DNA from: Nostoc sp. TH1S01
GTDB lineage: Bacteria > Cyanobacteriota > Cyanobacteriia > Cyanobacteriales > Nostocaceae
Reading direction: 5' to 3'
DNA: 64,000 nt
Assembly: GCA_018993265.1 (NCBI GenBank)
Contig: JAGKSW010000079.1
Location: 16,865 to 80,864 of the forward strand
Under the pieces are notes generated by a model that searched no databases, had not been told where the DNA came from, and was given only the letters and a program-made list of their open reading frames with translations. Of this stretch, positions 19,501 to 28,210 are shown in pieces. Both the position numbers and the translations under genes were made by a program. The first letter of the stretch is position 1. Each line of letters opens with the position of its first letter.

Positions 19501-22365
19501 TCCATACTGAATGGATGTTTTCACAGATAAAGAAATCAGTAAGGGAAACAAGGGTGAACCAGAAAGGTAAGCTACGGGCATGATGCTACCAGCAATTTGT
19601 ACAATTGCCAGTTTTGTAGGGTCGGTCATCAAGTCGAGATGAACTAAATCTGCAATCTTTCTCTTGCCAATCAGTTGATTAATCGTTTGGATTTCTTGTT
19701 GAATATCTCCTGGTGAGGGTGTGTCTTTTAAAGTCACGCCTAACTGTTGCAAAATTGTTTGAGCGATCGCAATAGCTTCGCTAAATTTATTCTGGGCGAC
19801 AAGAGCTTGAATTTTAATTCGGTAAACATTTACCTGTTCAGGTAAAGATTTTGCTTGCTGAATTACAAGATTAATGAACTCTTCCATTACCTCAAAATCA
19901 CCGCACAGCATAGCCAATTCCGCAGCTAATTCATGCAAAGCGCAGGTGATTTCATACTGCTGTTGCCAAGCTTGTTCACTTAACAGTGATAATCCCACTG
20001 TGGCGTATTCCCTGGCTGCTAGATAAGCGGTGGCGGCTTTAGCTTTACGACAAGCCGTCAGGTTGAGTTGGGCGAGTTCTTCTCTTTGGGTTGGTTGGGT
20101 AATTAAATGCGTGCCGTGATTTAATTGATTTACCAGTTCAAAAATGCGTTCTTCTCTGGCTGCGGGAGAAATTTTTTGTAAGAGTAGTTGTCCAATGCGG
20201 TAATGAGTTTTTTGTTTTTGTGCTGTGGGAATTAATGAATAAGCCGCTTGTTGGATGCGATCGTGTAAAAATCTGTATTGGACTAATGGTTGATGATTGT
20301 TATTTTTGATGACTAATTCATCATGAATATCTCTGTGATAAAACTTATAAACATGAGTAGTCGGTAAAATTAATCCTTCCTGTAAAGCTTTCCATAAATC
20401 AGCCGCTGTTTCAATTTCTGATATTTCAGCTACAATTGCTAAAGTTGCTAAATCAAATTGATTCCCAATATAAGCTGCTAATTGTAAGACATATTGAGTT
20501 GCTAAAGGCAGTTTTTGTAATTGAAATGTCATAAAATTTACAACATCATCTGTAACTGCTTGCTGACTCACTTGGGTCATGTCGCATTCCCAACAGCCTA
20601 AATCAAAGTTAAATTGAATTAGCCGATCTTGATGCAGTGCTTTGAGAAACTGAGTAGCGAAAAAGGGATTACCGTGGGTTTTTTGCGAGATCAGTTGTGA
20701 AAGCGGCCATGCTAAATTTTCTGGACATTTCAGTGTGTCAGCCACTAATTGATTAACTTTTCCTTGGCTGAGGGGTAATAAATGAAGCTGATGAATTGTT
20801 GTTTGTGTTTTTTCAATTTCACCCAAAGTCAACATCAATGGATGTATGGGACTAACTTCATGATCACGATAAGCGCCAATTAATAACAGATACGGTGTAT
20901 CAGCCATTAATAGTTGCATTAACTTTAATGACGCTGAATCTGCCCATTGCAAATCATCTAAAAACACTACTAAGGGATGTGCTGCACTGGTAAAGACTTT
21001 GGTAAATTTTTGAAATATTAAATAAAATCTATTTTCGGCTGTAGTTCCTGATAATTCTGGTAATAGTGGTTGTTTACCAATAATCTGTTCTAATTCAGGA
21101 ATGACATCAATAATTACTTGTCCACTTTCACCAATAGCAGCTAAGATTTTGCTTTGCCATTGCTGGATTTGCTCATCACTTTCAGTTAACAATTGCCCGA
21201 TTAATTCTTGGAACGCTTGGACAAAAGCACTAAAAGGAATGTTGCGATTAAATTGGTCAAATTTGCCTTTAATAAAATAACCATGTTGTTTAACAATGGG
21301 TTTATGAACTTCATTGACAATGGCTGTTTTCCCAATTCCAGAATAGCCAGAAACTAACATCATTTCTGTTGCACCTTGGCTGACTCTAGCAAATGCTTGT
21401 AAAAGAGTATCTACTTCGCTTTCTCGTCCATAAAGTTTATCAGGAATGATGAAGCGATCGCACACATCTCTCTGGGCAATTGCAAAACTCTCAATGCTGC
21501 CATTTTCTTTGAGTTGAAGACAGCATTTTTCTAAATCATATTTCAATCCCAAGGCACTTTGATAGCGGTCTTCGGCATTTTTCGCCATCAATTTACTGAC
21601 AATCTCTGCAAGTACAGACGGAATTGCTGGGTGAATTTGATTAACTAAAGGGGGTTTTTTGGCAATATGACAATGTACCCACTCCATCGCATCATGCGAT
21701 TTAAATGGTAATTCTCCAGTGAGTAATTCGTAAAAAGTTACTCCTAAAGAGTAAAAATCAGTACGGTAGTCAATACCCCGGTTCATCCTCCCTGTTTGTT
21801 CTGGGGAAATATAAGCTAATGTTCCTTCTAAAACATTGGGACTCACAAGAGTTTGGGTTTCTCGTGGTAGTAAAGATGCAATGCTAAAGTCAATTAATTT
21901 AACTTGTTTGGTGTCGGGATTAATTAAGATGTTGCTGGGTTTAATATCTTTATGAATAATGCGGTCATGGTACAGGATTTCCAAGGCTTTGCATAATGCG
22001 ATCGCAATTTCTAAAAACTCTTGTAGCGATTCTAAACTTCCTCCCATTCCCGACTTTTGGCTTTCAACTCCCCATTGCTTGAGAGAAATTCCCCCAAAGT
22101 CTTCCATTACCAAAACATAGCCATTTTGGTAAGGTTCCAGGCTATAGGTTTGGATAATTAACGGCGAGTTGAGATTTTTGGCAATGGTATACTGGTTGCG
22201 AAATTGTACCAGTTCACTAAAACTGGGGTAAGGATTTTTCAGTAGTTTGATCACTACAGGTAATGAGTCAGTCTCTCTATAACCGCGATACACCAGCGTT
22301 CTCGAACCGTTGTAGAGTTTTTCTGTAACCTGATATCCAGGAATGCTGACTATTGTGTTAACCAT
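16576..22365 (-). CDS. Giant Ser/Thr-His multikinase (HstK type): STK-AAA ATPase-GAF-PAS-HisKA-HATPase
   Basis: The 1929-aa protein begins with a Ser/Thr kinase domain (about 8-275; catalytic Asp140 in IHKDIKPSN, metal site Asp159 in DFS instead of DFG). A large STAND/AAA-like ATPase follows (Walker A Lys346 in GYSGIGKTA; Walker B VVFLDDLQWADS), then a long helical TPR-like region (about 700-1330), a GAF domain (about 1390-1530), one PAS domain (about 1540-1640), HisKA with His1679 in AGVAHEMNNP, and HATPase. Such fusions are known from Anabaena as HstK family proteins. It is a tandem paralogue of the next gene upstream, but that one lacks the PAS domain. The gap to the upstream gene is 73 bp and to the downstream one 15 bp. 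Inputs and targets are unknown. Confidence 0.93.
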   Translation of the reverse strand: MVNTIVSIPGYQVTEKLYNGSRTLVYRGYRETDSLPVVIKLLKNPYPSFSELVQFRNQYTIAKNLNSPLIIQTYSLEPYQNGYVLVMEDFGGISLKQWGVESQKSGMGGSLESLQEFLEIAIALCKALEILYHDRIIHKDIKPSNILINPDTKQVKLIDFSIASLLPRETQTLVSPNVLEGTLAYISPEQTGRMNRGIDYRTDFYSLGVTFYELLTGELPFKSHDAMEWVHCHIAKKPPLVNQIHPAIPSVLAEIVSKLMAKNAEDRYQSALGLKYDLEKCCLQLKENGSIESFAIAQRDVCDRFIIPDKLYGRESEVDTLLQAFARVSQGATEMMLVSGYSGIGKTAIVNEVHKPIVKQHGYFIKGKFDQFNRNIPFSAFVQAFQELIGQLLTESDEQIQQWQSKILAAIGESGQVIIDVIPELEQIIGKQPLLPELSGTTAENRFYLIFQKFTKVFTSAAHPLVVFLDDLQWADSASLKLMQLLMADTPYLLLIGAYRDHEVSPIHPLMLTLGEIEKTQTTIHQLHLLPLSQGKVNQLVADTLKCPENLAWPLSQLISQKTHGNPFFATQFLKALHQDRLIQFNFDLGCWECDMTQVSQQAVTDDVVNFMTFQLQKLPLATQYVLQLAAYIGNQFDLATLAIVAEISEIETAADLWKALQEGLILPTTHVYKFYHRDIHDELVIKNNNHQPLVQYRFLHDRIQQAAYSLIPTAQKQKTHYRIGQLLLQKISPAAREERIFELVNQLNHGTHLITQPTQREELAQLNLTACRKAKAATAYLAAREYATVGLSLLSEQAWQQQYEITCALHELAAELAMLCGDFEVMEEFINLVIQQAKSLPEQVNVYRIKIQALVAQNKFSEAIAIAQTILQQLGVTLKDTPSPGDIQQEIQTINQLIGKRKIADLVHLDLMTDPTKLAIVQIAGSIMPVAYLSGSPLFPLLISLSVKTSIQYGNTPATSYIYCSYSVLLCNFLQDVDTATEFGQLALQLTSKLDAKTAKPQVCLLLGLYIRPRKSHIQETLPLLQEGYSIGLEVGDLEFAGHNAHNYCFYAFCCGQSLITLEQETRAYCNGLMQLNQLTTANYCRIYWQAGLNLLNLTENPTLLSGEALQEDEFVSLLRSANDSYGLYIFSLYKLMLCFLFAEIAAAENYATEVRRYFMAGAGLASEPVFYFYDSLLALAQLNETSPALERVTENQTKLQYWAHYAPMNHQHKVDLIEAEKQRVLGKFYEAGDFYDRAISGAKANGYIQEEALANELAAKFYLNWGKEKIAAGYLQEAYYCYARWGAKAKINELENRYPQLLHLILQQQKNEFNPLETIAAHKVAASTRTSSSDSTSYSEILDFTSALKAAQAISSSLKLDELVANLLQIILENSGAKKAILLLPQNHTWQIQAIALIENGKLRHILVPQLLETCPDIPIKIIHYVINTQKTLVIENCQTDIPGVIGEYMLQYQPQSVFCTPIVNQGHLVGLLYLENKLTTGVFTQERVKVIKLLASQAAISLENARLFQQSQQALQDSLLKQFSIDRASIGIWWVEEDASIFYVNDAVCQDLGYQREEIIGKNIFDFDAAFPQELWAEHWQTLSEKGFGEFESYHRHKNGQIFPVEVTVNYVEFNGKAYNFAFSRNISDRKQAETAIKQKSQELEAALQNLQQAQLQMVQSEKMSALGNLVAGVAHEMNNPLGFIAASLKQTQPTIAEIIEHLYLYQESLPNPSDEIQAHAEEIDLDYSLEDLPKVIDAMILACDRLKNISTSLRTFSRADQDYKVSFHIHEGIDSTLLILRHRLKANEKRPAIEVITDYGNIPPIECFPGQLNQVFMNILANAIDAIEEVNFSKNQIIQHQIKIQTSVQNKFVEIKIADNGIGMDAAVKQKIFENLFTTKAVGKGTGLGLAIARQIIVEKHSGSIECNSSPGQGTEFVILIPLRQ

Positions 22366-22438
22366 ACCGCCAAATCTTGATGATTTACGATTTTATTTTT
22401 CCCAGTTAGGTTAACTTTTTTATAAAATCAGCAAAAAT

Positions 22439-25400
22439 TTATAACGGAATTTTAATTACAAATTCTGTTCCTGTACCCAAAACAGAGTGACAACTTAAGA
22501 TTCCGCCGTGGGTTTCTTCCACAATTTGACGCGCGATCGCTAGTCCTAAACCTGTTCCCTTACCCACTACTTTCGTAGTAAATAAATGATCAAAAATCTT
22601 CTGTTGGATTTCTGCACTCATTCCCTTACCATTATCAGCAATTGAGATTTTTACATATTTATCTAAAATTGATGTTGTAATTTTGATGTGGTTAGGATGA
22701 GTTTTGATATCTGCAAAACTTTTGCCAATATTTGCTTCTTCTAAAGCATCAATAGCATTGGCTAAAATATTCATAAACACCTGATTTAATTGCCCAGGAA
22801 AACAATTTACTAAAGGTAAATCGCCATAATTAGTAGTAACTTGAACTGCTGGGCGTTGTTCATTTGCTTTGAGACGATGTTTGAGAATTAAAATTGTGCT
22901 ATCAATTCCTTCATGTAGATTAAACTTGACTTTGTAATCTTTGTCAGCGCGGGAGAAGGTACGCAAACTAGTGCTAATATTGTTCAGGCGATCGCACGCC
23001 ATCACCATTGAATCAAGCATCTTTGGTAAGTCTTCTAAACTATACTCTAAATCGATTTTTTTAGCATGTTTTTGGATGTGATTATCAGGATTTGGTAAAC
23101 TTTGTTGATAGAGTTGCAAGTGTTCAATAATATCAGCCAAGGTGGGTTTAGCTTGTTGTAGACTAGCATAAATAAAGCCTAGAGGATTATTCATTTCATG
23201 GGCTACGCCTGCAACTAAATTACCTAAAGCCGACATTTTTTCGCTTTGGATAATTTGTAATTGTGCTTGTTGTAAATCTTGTAATGCTTGTTGGGATTGT
23301 TGATAAAGTCGCGCATTTTCTAAGGAGATGGCAGCTTGATAGGAAAGCAGACTAATCACTTTGAGGCGTTCGTTAGTAAATACGCCTGTTGTGAGTTGAT
23401 TTTCTAGATAGAGTATCCCAACTAAATTGCCTTGGTTAATCATCGGTGTACATAAAACACTTTGGGGTTGATGTTGCAGCATATATTCCCCAATTAAACC
23501 AGGAATATCTGTTTGGCAATTATCTATAACTATTGTTTGTTGAGTATTTTTGACATAATTAATAATTTTGAGGGGAATGTCTGGACAAGTATCTAGTAAT
23601 TTTGGTTCAAGGATAGTTTGAATATGATTTTGGCACTGATCTTGATGATTAATCCAAGTAATTGCTCGAACTTGCCAGATATTTTCTTGGGGTAGCATTA
23701 ATATAGATTTTTTCGCACCGGAGTTTTCGAGAATAATTTTGGTGAGGCTGGTAATTAGTTCATCTAACTCAATACTGCTAGAAATAGTTTGAGCCGCTTT
23801 GAGTACGCTGGTAAAATCTAAGGTATCGGAAATACTGCTAACACTAGAGTTATGAGCAGATGAAGTTAACGTAGAAAAAGCAATAGAAGTAATTGTTTCC
23901 CCAGGATTGAGATTGAATTGTCTTTGTTCCAGGATAGGTTTGAGTAGTTGGGGATAGCGTTGTTCCAGGTCATCTGTTTTAGCTTTTGCTCCCCATTTGG
24001 CATAGCAATAGTAGGCTTCTTGCATATAACCTGCGGCAACTTTTGATTTATCCCAATTAAGATACAATTTAGCTGCTAGTTCGTTAGCTAAAGCTTCTTC
24101 TAGGATATCACCGTTGCTTTTGGCTGCGATGATGACGCGATCGTAGAGGTCGCTAGCATCTTGATTTTGACCTAAAACTCGATAGCGTTCTGCCGCTAAA
24201 AAAAGGCATATAGATTGAGCATTAACAGGTGCAAAACGAGCGCGGCGGGCGAGAATTTTCTGGATTTCCGCTACACGCTGAAGTAATTTTTTTTGTAGGG
24301 GTGGCGCACTAATTTGATAGGCAGCTAATCGAATCAATCCTTCAAAAAAAGCCATCGGTATGACAGCATAGGTAGCAGCATTACCACTCTCATAGATTCG
24401 ATAGTGATCGGCATAGTTGAGGGCGGCGGGAATGTCTTCAAAGTAATAGGCTAGAGCTAATTTGTATCCATAAAAAGCATTTAAAAAGGTAGTGGCTCCC
24501 GCAGCTATCAATTCTTCGCTAACTTTTTGATCGGCTATTTCATCACCAAAAAGATAATGAGGATTGGGCGCGGTAACTTGGAGTTTAGTTAAATATTGTT
24601 TGAGAACATCGAGATTAAATAAATTCGACTGATCGTTCATCTTGGCGATCGCCTGGCGGTAAGAATTCGTCAGTGCTAATAAATCTTCGAGTGGTTCACT
24701 AAGATGAAACCTGACAGTAACATCGCCGACATAACATAGTCCAGCATAGACTAAATCCCCACTGGCCAGGGCTGCGGGAATTGCCGACTGTAGCAGGTGT
24801 TGGCTATCGCGTAAAGATTGTATGCAAGGTTGACTAAAAAAGGCAGCATCGAATTTTACCTTGGCCTCAATCGCCAGATTGGGCATTCGCTCGAATAAAC
24901 GCAGAGATAATTGCCCCAGTTGATAACTGTGAGCAAAATCCTTTAAATCTGCCAGAATAATGCTGTAAAGACTGTAGGCACGAGCAGTCCAGATAGAATT
25001 ACCTTCTTTAAGGGATTTCTGCACCCCAACAAATGCCAAATAGGCAAACATATTTTTCGAGGCAAAATAGGCAGGATAGGTGAGTAAATTCAAAATCCGC
25101 ATTGCCGCGATGGACTGGGGATTAGTCATTTGCGGTAGTTGCAGTAGAGTATTGATAGATTTGCCCTGCAATCGTAACTTGGTCTTGACGAGGGCAATCA
25201 ATAGTTGCAGTTGACTTGGATTGGCGGGTATTTTCACTCCCAATTGAGCGAGAATTTGTAACCCAGTAGCGATCGCCTGAAGATAATTTTTCTGGGTAGT
25301 CAAAACTTGGATCTGGGTTTCATAGGCAGGAACGCGATCAAGGACATTTTTAGCTCGTAGAAATACCGTTTCTACCAGTTCGGTAACAAGAGAAAATTCC

Positions 25401-27898
25401 CCTTGCAAAAAAGCACTTTCGGCGGCAATATGATGCAGGGGAAGTAGAAGATGATATTGTTCTGCCCAATTAGCTGTGGCATTCTCAATTGCCTGATGTG
25501 TTGTTGCATTGACATTGAGGGTCAGCAAGTTAATTCCCATATTGGCATAGTTCAGCGCAGCTTCATAAGCGGCTGATAGACGCGCTTTTTGGGCGGCGGC
25601 GAGATTGAGTTGTGCCAGGTTGACTAGTTCTGTCGTTGCCGTAATTAGCGGCCGCCCCATGTTTAATTGATTTACCAAAGTGAATAACTGTGTACCCTGT
25701 GCTTCATTACCAAGGCGTTTGAGCAGCAATCGCCCAATTTGTAAGTGTTTGCTTGGTTTGCGATCGTCAGGAATCAGAGAATAGGCAGCCTGTTGGACGC
25801 GATCGTGTAAAAATTTATAGGCAGCAGTCTCTGGAATTTCTTGATTGACCGCTTGAGTTTCCTCTCCCACATAAAATCTATACACATGACTAATTGGGAC
25901 TATTAAACCTTCTTGTAAGGCTTTCCACAAATTTGCAGCAACTTCGATTGCTAATTGTTCAGAAACAATAGCTAAAGTTCCTAAATCGAACTGATTGCCA
26001 ATACAAGCTGTCAACTGCAATATATTTTGCGTAGATAGTGGCAATCTTTGCAGTTGCAATGCCATAAAAGCAACAACATCATCTGTGACTGCTAACTGAG
26101 TTACTTGGGCAATATCACATTGCCAACATCCCAAGTTACGGTTAAATTGAATCAGTTTATCTTGATATAATGCTTTGAGAAACTGAGTGGCAAAAAATGG
26201 GTTTCCTTGGGTTTTACGATACACCAATTCTGTTAAAGGTTGTGCTAAGAAAACCGTACAATTGAGAGTATCAGCTACTAAATTATTCAAACTATTTTGA
26301 CTTAAAGGTTGGAGATTAATAGTATTTAAATTGGCTGCTGTTTTATTTACTCGCTCCAAAGTCAACATTAACGGGTGTGCTGGGGTGACTTCATGATCAC
26401 GATAGGCACCAATTAACAACAAATAACTTGTGTCAGCCATCAATAGTTGGATTAACTTAAGTGATGCCGAATCTGCCCACTGTAAATCATCTAAAAATAT
26501 CACTAATGGATGTTCTAAACTGGTAAAAACTTGGGTAAATCTTTGAAATAATAAATTAAATCTATTTTCGGCTGCTGTTCCTGATAATTCTAATGCTGGT
26601 GGTTGCTTACCAATAATATTTTCTAATTCAGGGATGACTTCAATAATTACTTGTCCATTTTCGCCAAAAGCTGTTAATAGTTTATGTTTCCATGCTTGAA
26701 TTTGAGGATCACTTTCTGTTAATAATTGTCCAATTAAATCCCGGAATGCTTGCACAAAAGCCGAGAACGGTATATTCCTTTGAAATTGGTCAAATTTGCC
26801 TTTGATAAAATAGCCGCGCTGTCTAACAATTGGTTTATGTACCTCGTTGACAACCGCAGTTTTACCAATTCCAGAAAAACCCGCAATGAGCATCATTTCT
26901 GTTGCACCCTGGCTGACTTGCTCAAATGCTTGCAACAGAGTTGCTACTTCGGCTTCTCGTCCATAAAGTTTATCGGGAATGATGAAGCGATCGCACACAT
27001 CTCTCTGTGCAATTTCAAAGCTTTCAATTGTACCATTTCTTTGTAGTTGTTCTAAACAATCTTCTAAATCATACTTCAATCCCAATGCACTTTGATAGCG
27101 AGCTTCGGCATTTTTCGCCATCAATTTTTTAATGATTTCTGAAATTACCGTGGGAACACTTGGATTAATATCATGTATTAATGGTGCTGTTTTGGCAATA
27201 TGAGAATGCACCAATTCCATCACATCATGAGATTGAAAAGGTAATTTTCCTGTAAGCAATTCGTAAAAAGTAACACCCAAAGAATAGAAATCAGTGCGAT
27301 AATCAATTCCGCGATTTATTCTCCCTGTTTGTTCTGGAGAAATATAAGCCAGTGTCCCCTCTAAAACATTGGGATTGATAAGAGTTTGGGTTTCTCGTAA
27401 TAATAAAGATGCAATACTAAAGTCAATTAATTTAACTTGTTTGGTTTCGGGATTAATTAAGATATTGCTGGGTTTAATATCTTGATGAATTATTTGTTCG
27501 CGGTAGAGTAAATCTAATGTATCGCATAATGCGATCGCTACTGCTAAAAACTCCTGTAGCAATTCTAAACTTCCCCCCATTCCCGACTTTTGGCTTTCTA
27601 CTCCCCATTGCTTGAGAGAAATTCCCCCAAAGTCTTCCATGATCAGCGCATAACCATTTTGGTAAGTTTCCAAACTATAAGTTTGGACAATTAGAGATGA
27701 TCTGAGGTTTTTAGTAATTGTGTATTGATTACGAAACGATAGCAACTCATTAAAGCCAGGGTAAGGATTTTTGAGCAGTTTAATAACTACAGGTAAGGAA
27801 TCAGCCTCTCGATATCCGCGATACACTAATGTTCGAGAGCCATTGTAGAGTTCTTCAGTGACGTGATACCCAGGAAGATTCACAACAGTGCCAAGCAT
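22439..27898 (-). CDS. Giant Ser/Thr-His multikinase (HstK type) lacking PAS
   Basis: The 1819-aa paralogue of the neighbouring 1929-aa kinase has an N-terminal Ser/Thr kinase (Asp140 in IHQDIKPSN, DFS in place of DFG), a STAND/AAA ATPase with GFSGIGKTA and FLDDLQWADS, a helical repeat region, GAF (about 1395-1530), HisKA with His1567 in AGVAHEMNNP, and HATPase ending TGTEFVIKIPL. The kinase, ATPase and GAF-HisKA-HATPase parts are strikingly similar to the neighbour; the middle helical region is more diverged, and the GAF runs straight into the HisKA coiled coil (QQALQDLQQAQLQ) where the neighbour has a PAS domain. It is the first intact gene of the leftward array. The start ATG 27898 has no strong ribosome binding site. 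Confidence 0.93.
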   Translation of the reverse strand: MLGTVVNLPGYHVTEELYNGSRTLVYRGYREADSLPVVIKLLKNPYPGFNELLSFRNQYTITKNLRSSLIVQTYSLETYQNGYALIMEDFGGISLKQWGVESQKSGMGGSLELLQEFLAVAIALCDTLDLLYREQIIHQDIKPSNILINPETKQVKLIDFSIASLLLRETQTLINPNVLEGTLAYISPEQTGRINRGIDYRTDFYSLGVTFYELLTGKLPFQSHDVMELVHSHIAKTAPLIHDINPSVPTVISEIIKKLMAKNAEARYQSALGLKYDLEDCLEQLQRNGTIESFEIAQRDVCDRFIIPDKLYGREAEVATLLQAFEQVSQGATEMMLIAGFSGIGKTAVVNEVHKPIVRQRGYFIKGKFDQFQRNIPFSAFVQAFRDLIGQLLTESDPQIQAWKHKLLTAFGENGQVIIEVIPELENIIGKQPPALELSGTAAENRFNLLFQRFTQVFTSLEHPLVIFLDDLQWADSASLKLIQLLMADTSYLLLIGAYRDHEVTPAHPLMLTLERVNKTAANLNTINLQPLSQNSLNNLVADTLNCTVFLAQPLTELVYRKTQGNPFFATQFLKALYQDKLIQFNRNLGCWQCDIAQVTQLAVTDDVVAFMALQLQRLPLSTQNILQLTACIGNQFDLGTLAIVSEQLAIEVAANLWKALQEGLIVPISHVYRFYVGEETQAVNQEIPETAAYKFLHDRVQQAAYSLIPDDRKPSKHLQIGRLLLKRLGNEAQGTQLFTLVNQLNMGRPLITATTELVNLAQLNLAAAQKARLSAAYEAALNYANMGINLLTLNVNATTHQAIENATANWAEQYHLLLPLHHIAAESAFLQGEFSLVTELVETVFLRAKNVLDRVPAYETQIQVLTTQKNYLQAIATGLQILAQLGVKIPANPSQLQLLIALVKTKLRLQGKSINTLLQLPQMTNPQSIAAMRILNLLTYPAYFASKNMFAYLAFVGVQKSLKEGNSIWTARAYSLYSIILADLKDFAHSYQLGQLSLRLFERMPNLAIEAKVKFDAAFFSQPCIQSLRDSQHLLQSAIPAALASGDLVYAGLCYVGDVTVRFHLSEPLEDLLALTNSYRQAIAKMNDQSNLFNLDVLKQYLTKLQVTAPNPHYLFGDEIADQKVSEELIAAGATTFLNAFYGYKLALAYYFEDIPAALNYADHYRIYESGNAATYAVIPMAFFEGLIRLAAYQISAPPLQKKLLQRVAEIQKILARRARFAPVNAQSICLFLAAERYRVLGQNQDASDLYDRVIIAAKSNGDILEEALANELAAKLYLNWDKSKVAAGYMQEAYYCYAKWGAKAKTDDLEQRYPQLLKPILEQRQFNLNPGETITSIAFSTLTSSAHNSSVSSISDTLDFTSVLKAAQTISSSIELDELITSLTKIILENSGAKKSILMLPQENIWQVRAITWINHQDQCQNHIQTILEPKLLDTCPDIPLKIINYVKNTQQTIVIDNCQTDIPGLIGEYMLQHQPQSVLCTPMINQGNLVGILYLENQLTTGVFTNERLKVISLLSYQAAISLENARLYQQSQQALQDLQQAQLQIIQSEKMSALGNLVAGVAHEMNNPLGFIYASLQQAKPTLADIIEHLQLYQQSLPNPDNHIQKHAKKIDLEYSLEDLPKMLDSMVMACDRLNNISTSLRTFSRADKDYKVKFNLHEGIDSTILILKHRLKANEQRPAVQVTTNYGDLPLVNCFPGQLNQVFMNILANAIDALEEANIGKSFADIKTHPNHIKITTSILDKYVKISIADNGKGMSAEIQQKIFDHLFTTKVVGKGTGLGLAIARQIVEETHGGILSCHSVLGTGTEFVIKIPL

Positions 27899-28210
27899 AC
27901 CTCTAAATCCTTAAAATGTCTGGATTTAGTATTCCCAGACATACTGATTTATTTAGGCGATTAGGCAAAAATTTACACTAGAATTTGAATAGTAAACTCA
28001 GTACCTTTCCCGGCAATTGAATGCTAATATTTGATTTCTGAAAAAAATCAGTACAACCAGATTAGCAATCTTATTTGATTTCTAAAGGACTGGTTGCGGT
28101 AGGGAATAGGGAGTATGGAATGGGGAGTCGATTTGTTTGTCATTCATTGAGGACTGTTATATAAAGCTAAAATAGTAATTTACGTGTAAATTGGTCGAAC
28201 TTTTAATTTT
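27899..28210. other. Divergent intergenic region with kinase fossil and repeat
   Basis: This region between the kinase array and gatB holds the fossil kinase tail (27973-28023), a pair of ATTTGATTTCT strings (about 28029 and 28074) related to the TTTGATTT repeats elsewhere in the window, and a GGGAATAGGGAGTATGGAAT repeat-like stretch (about 28101-28127). The gatB promoter should be within the last 80 bp. Confidence 0.5.
27973..28023 (-). pseudogene. Fossil C-terminus of a lost histidine kinase
   Basis: Read leftward, this short frame gives HSIAGKGTEFTIQILV and a stop, which aligns with the last residues of the two giant kinases and the PAS kinase (for example HSVLGTGTEFVIKIPL). It is preceded in frame by a TAG, and nothing upstream continues the HATPase fold. 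It sits just in front of the first intact kinase gene, where the 3' end of a preceding array member would be. I infer that a fourth kinase gene was deleted, leaving about 50 bp of its end. Confidence 0.6.
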
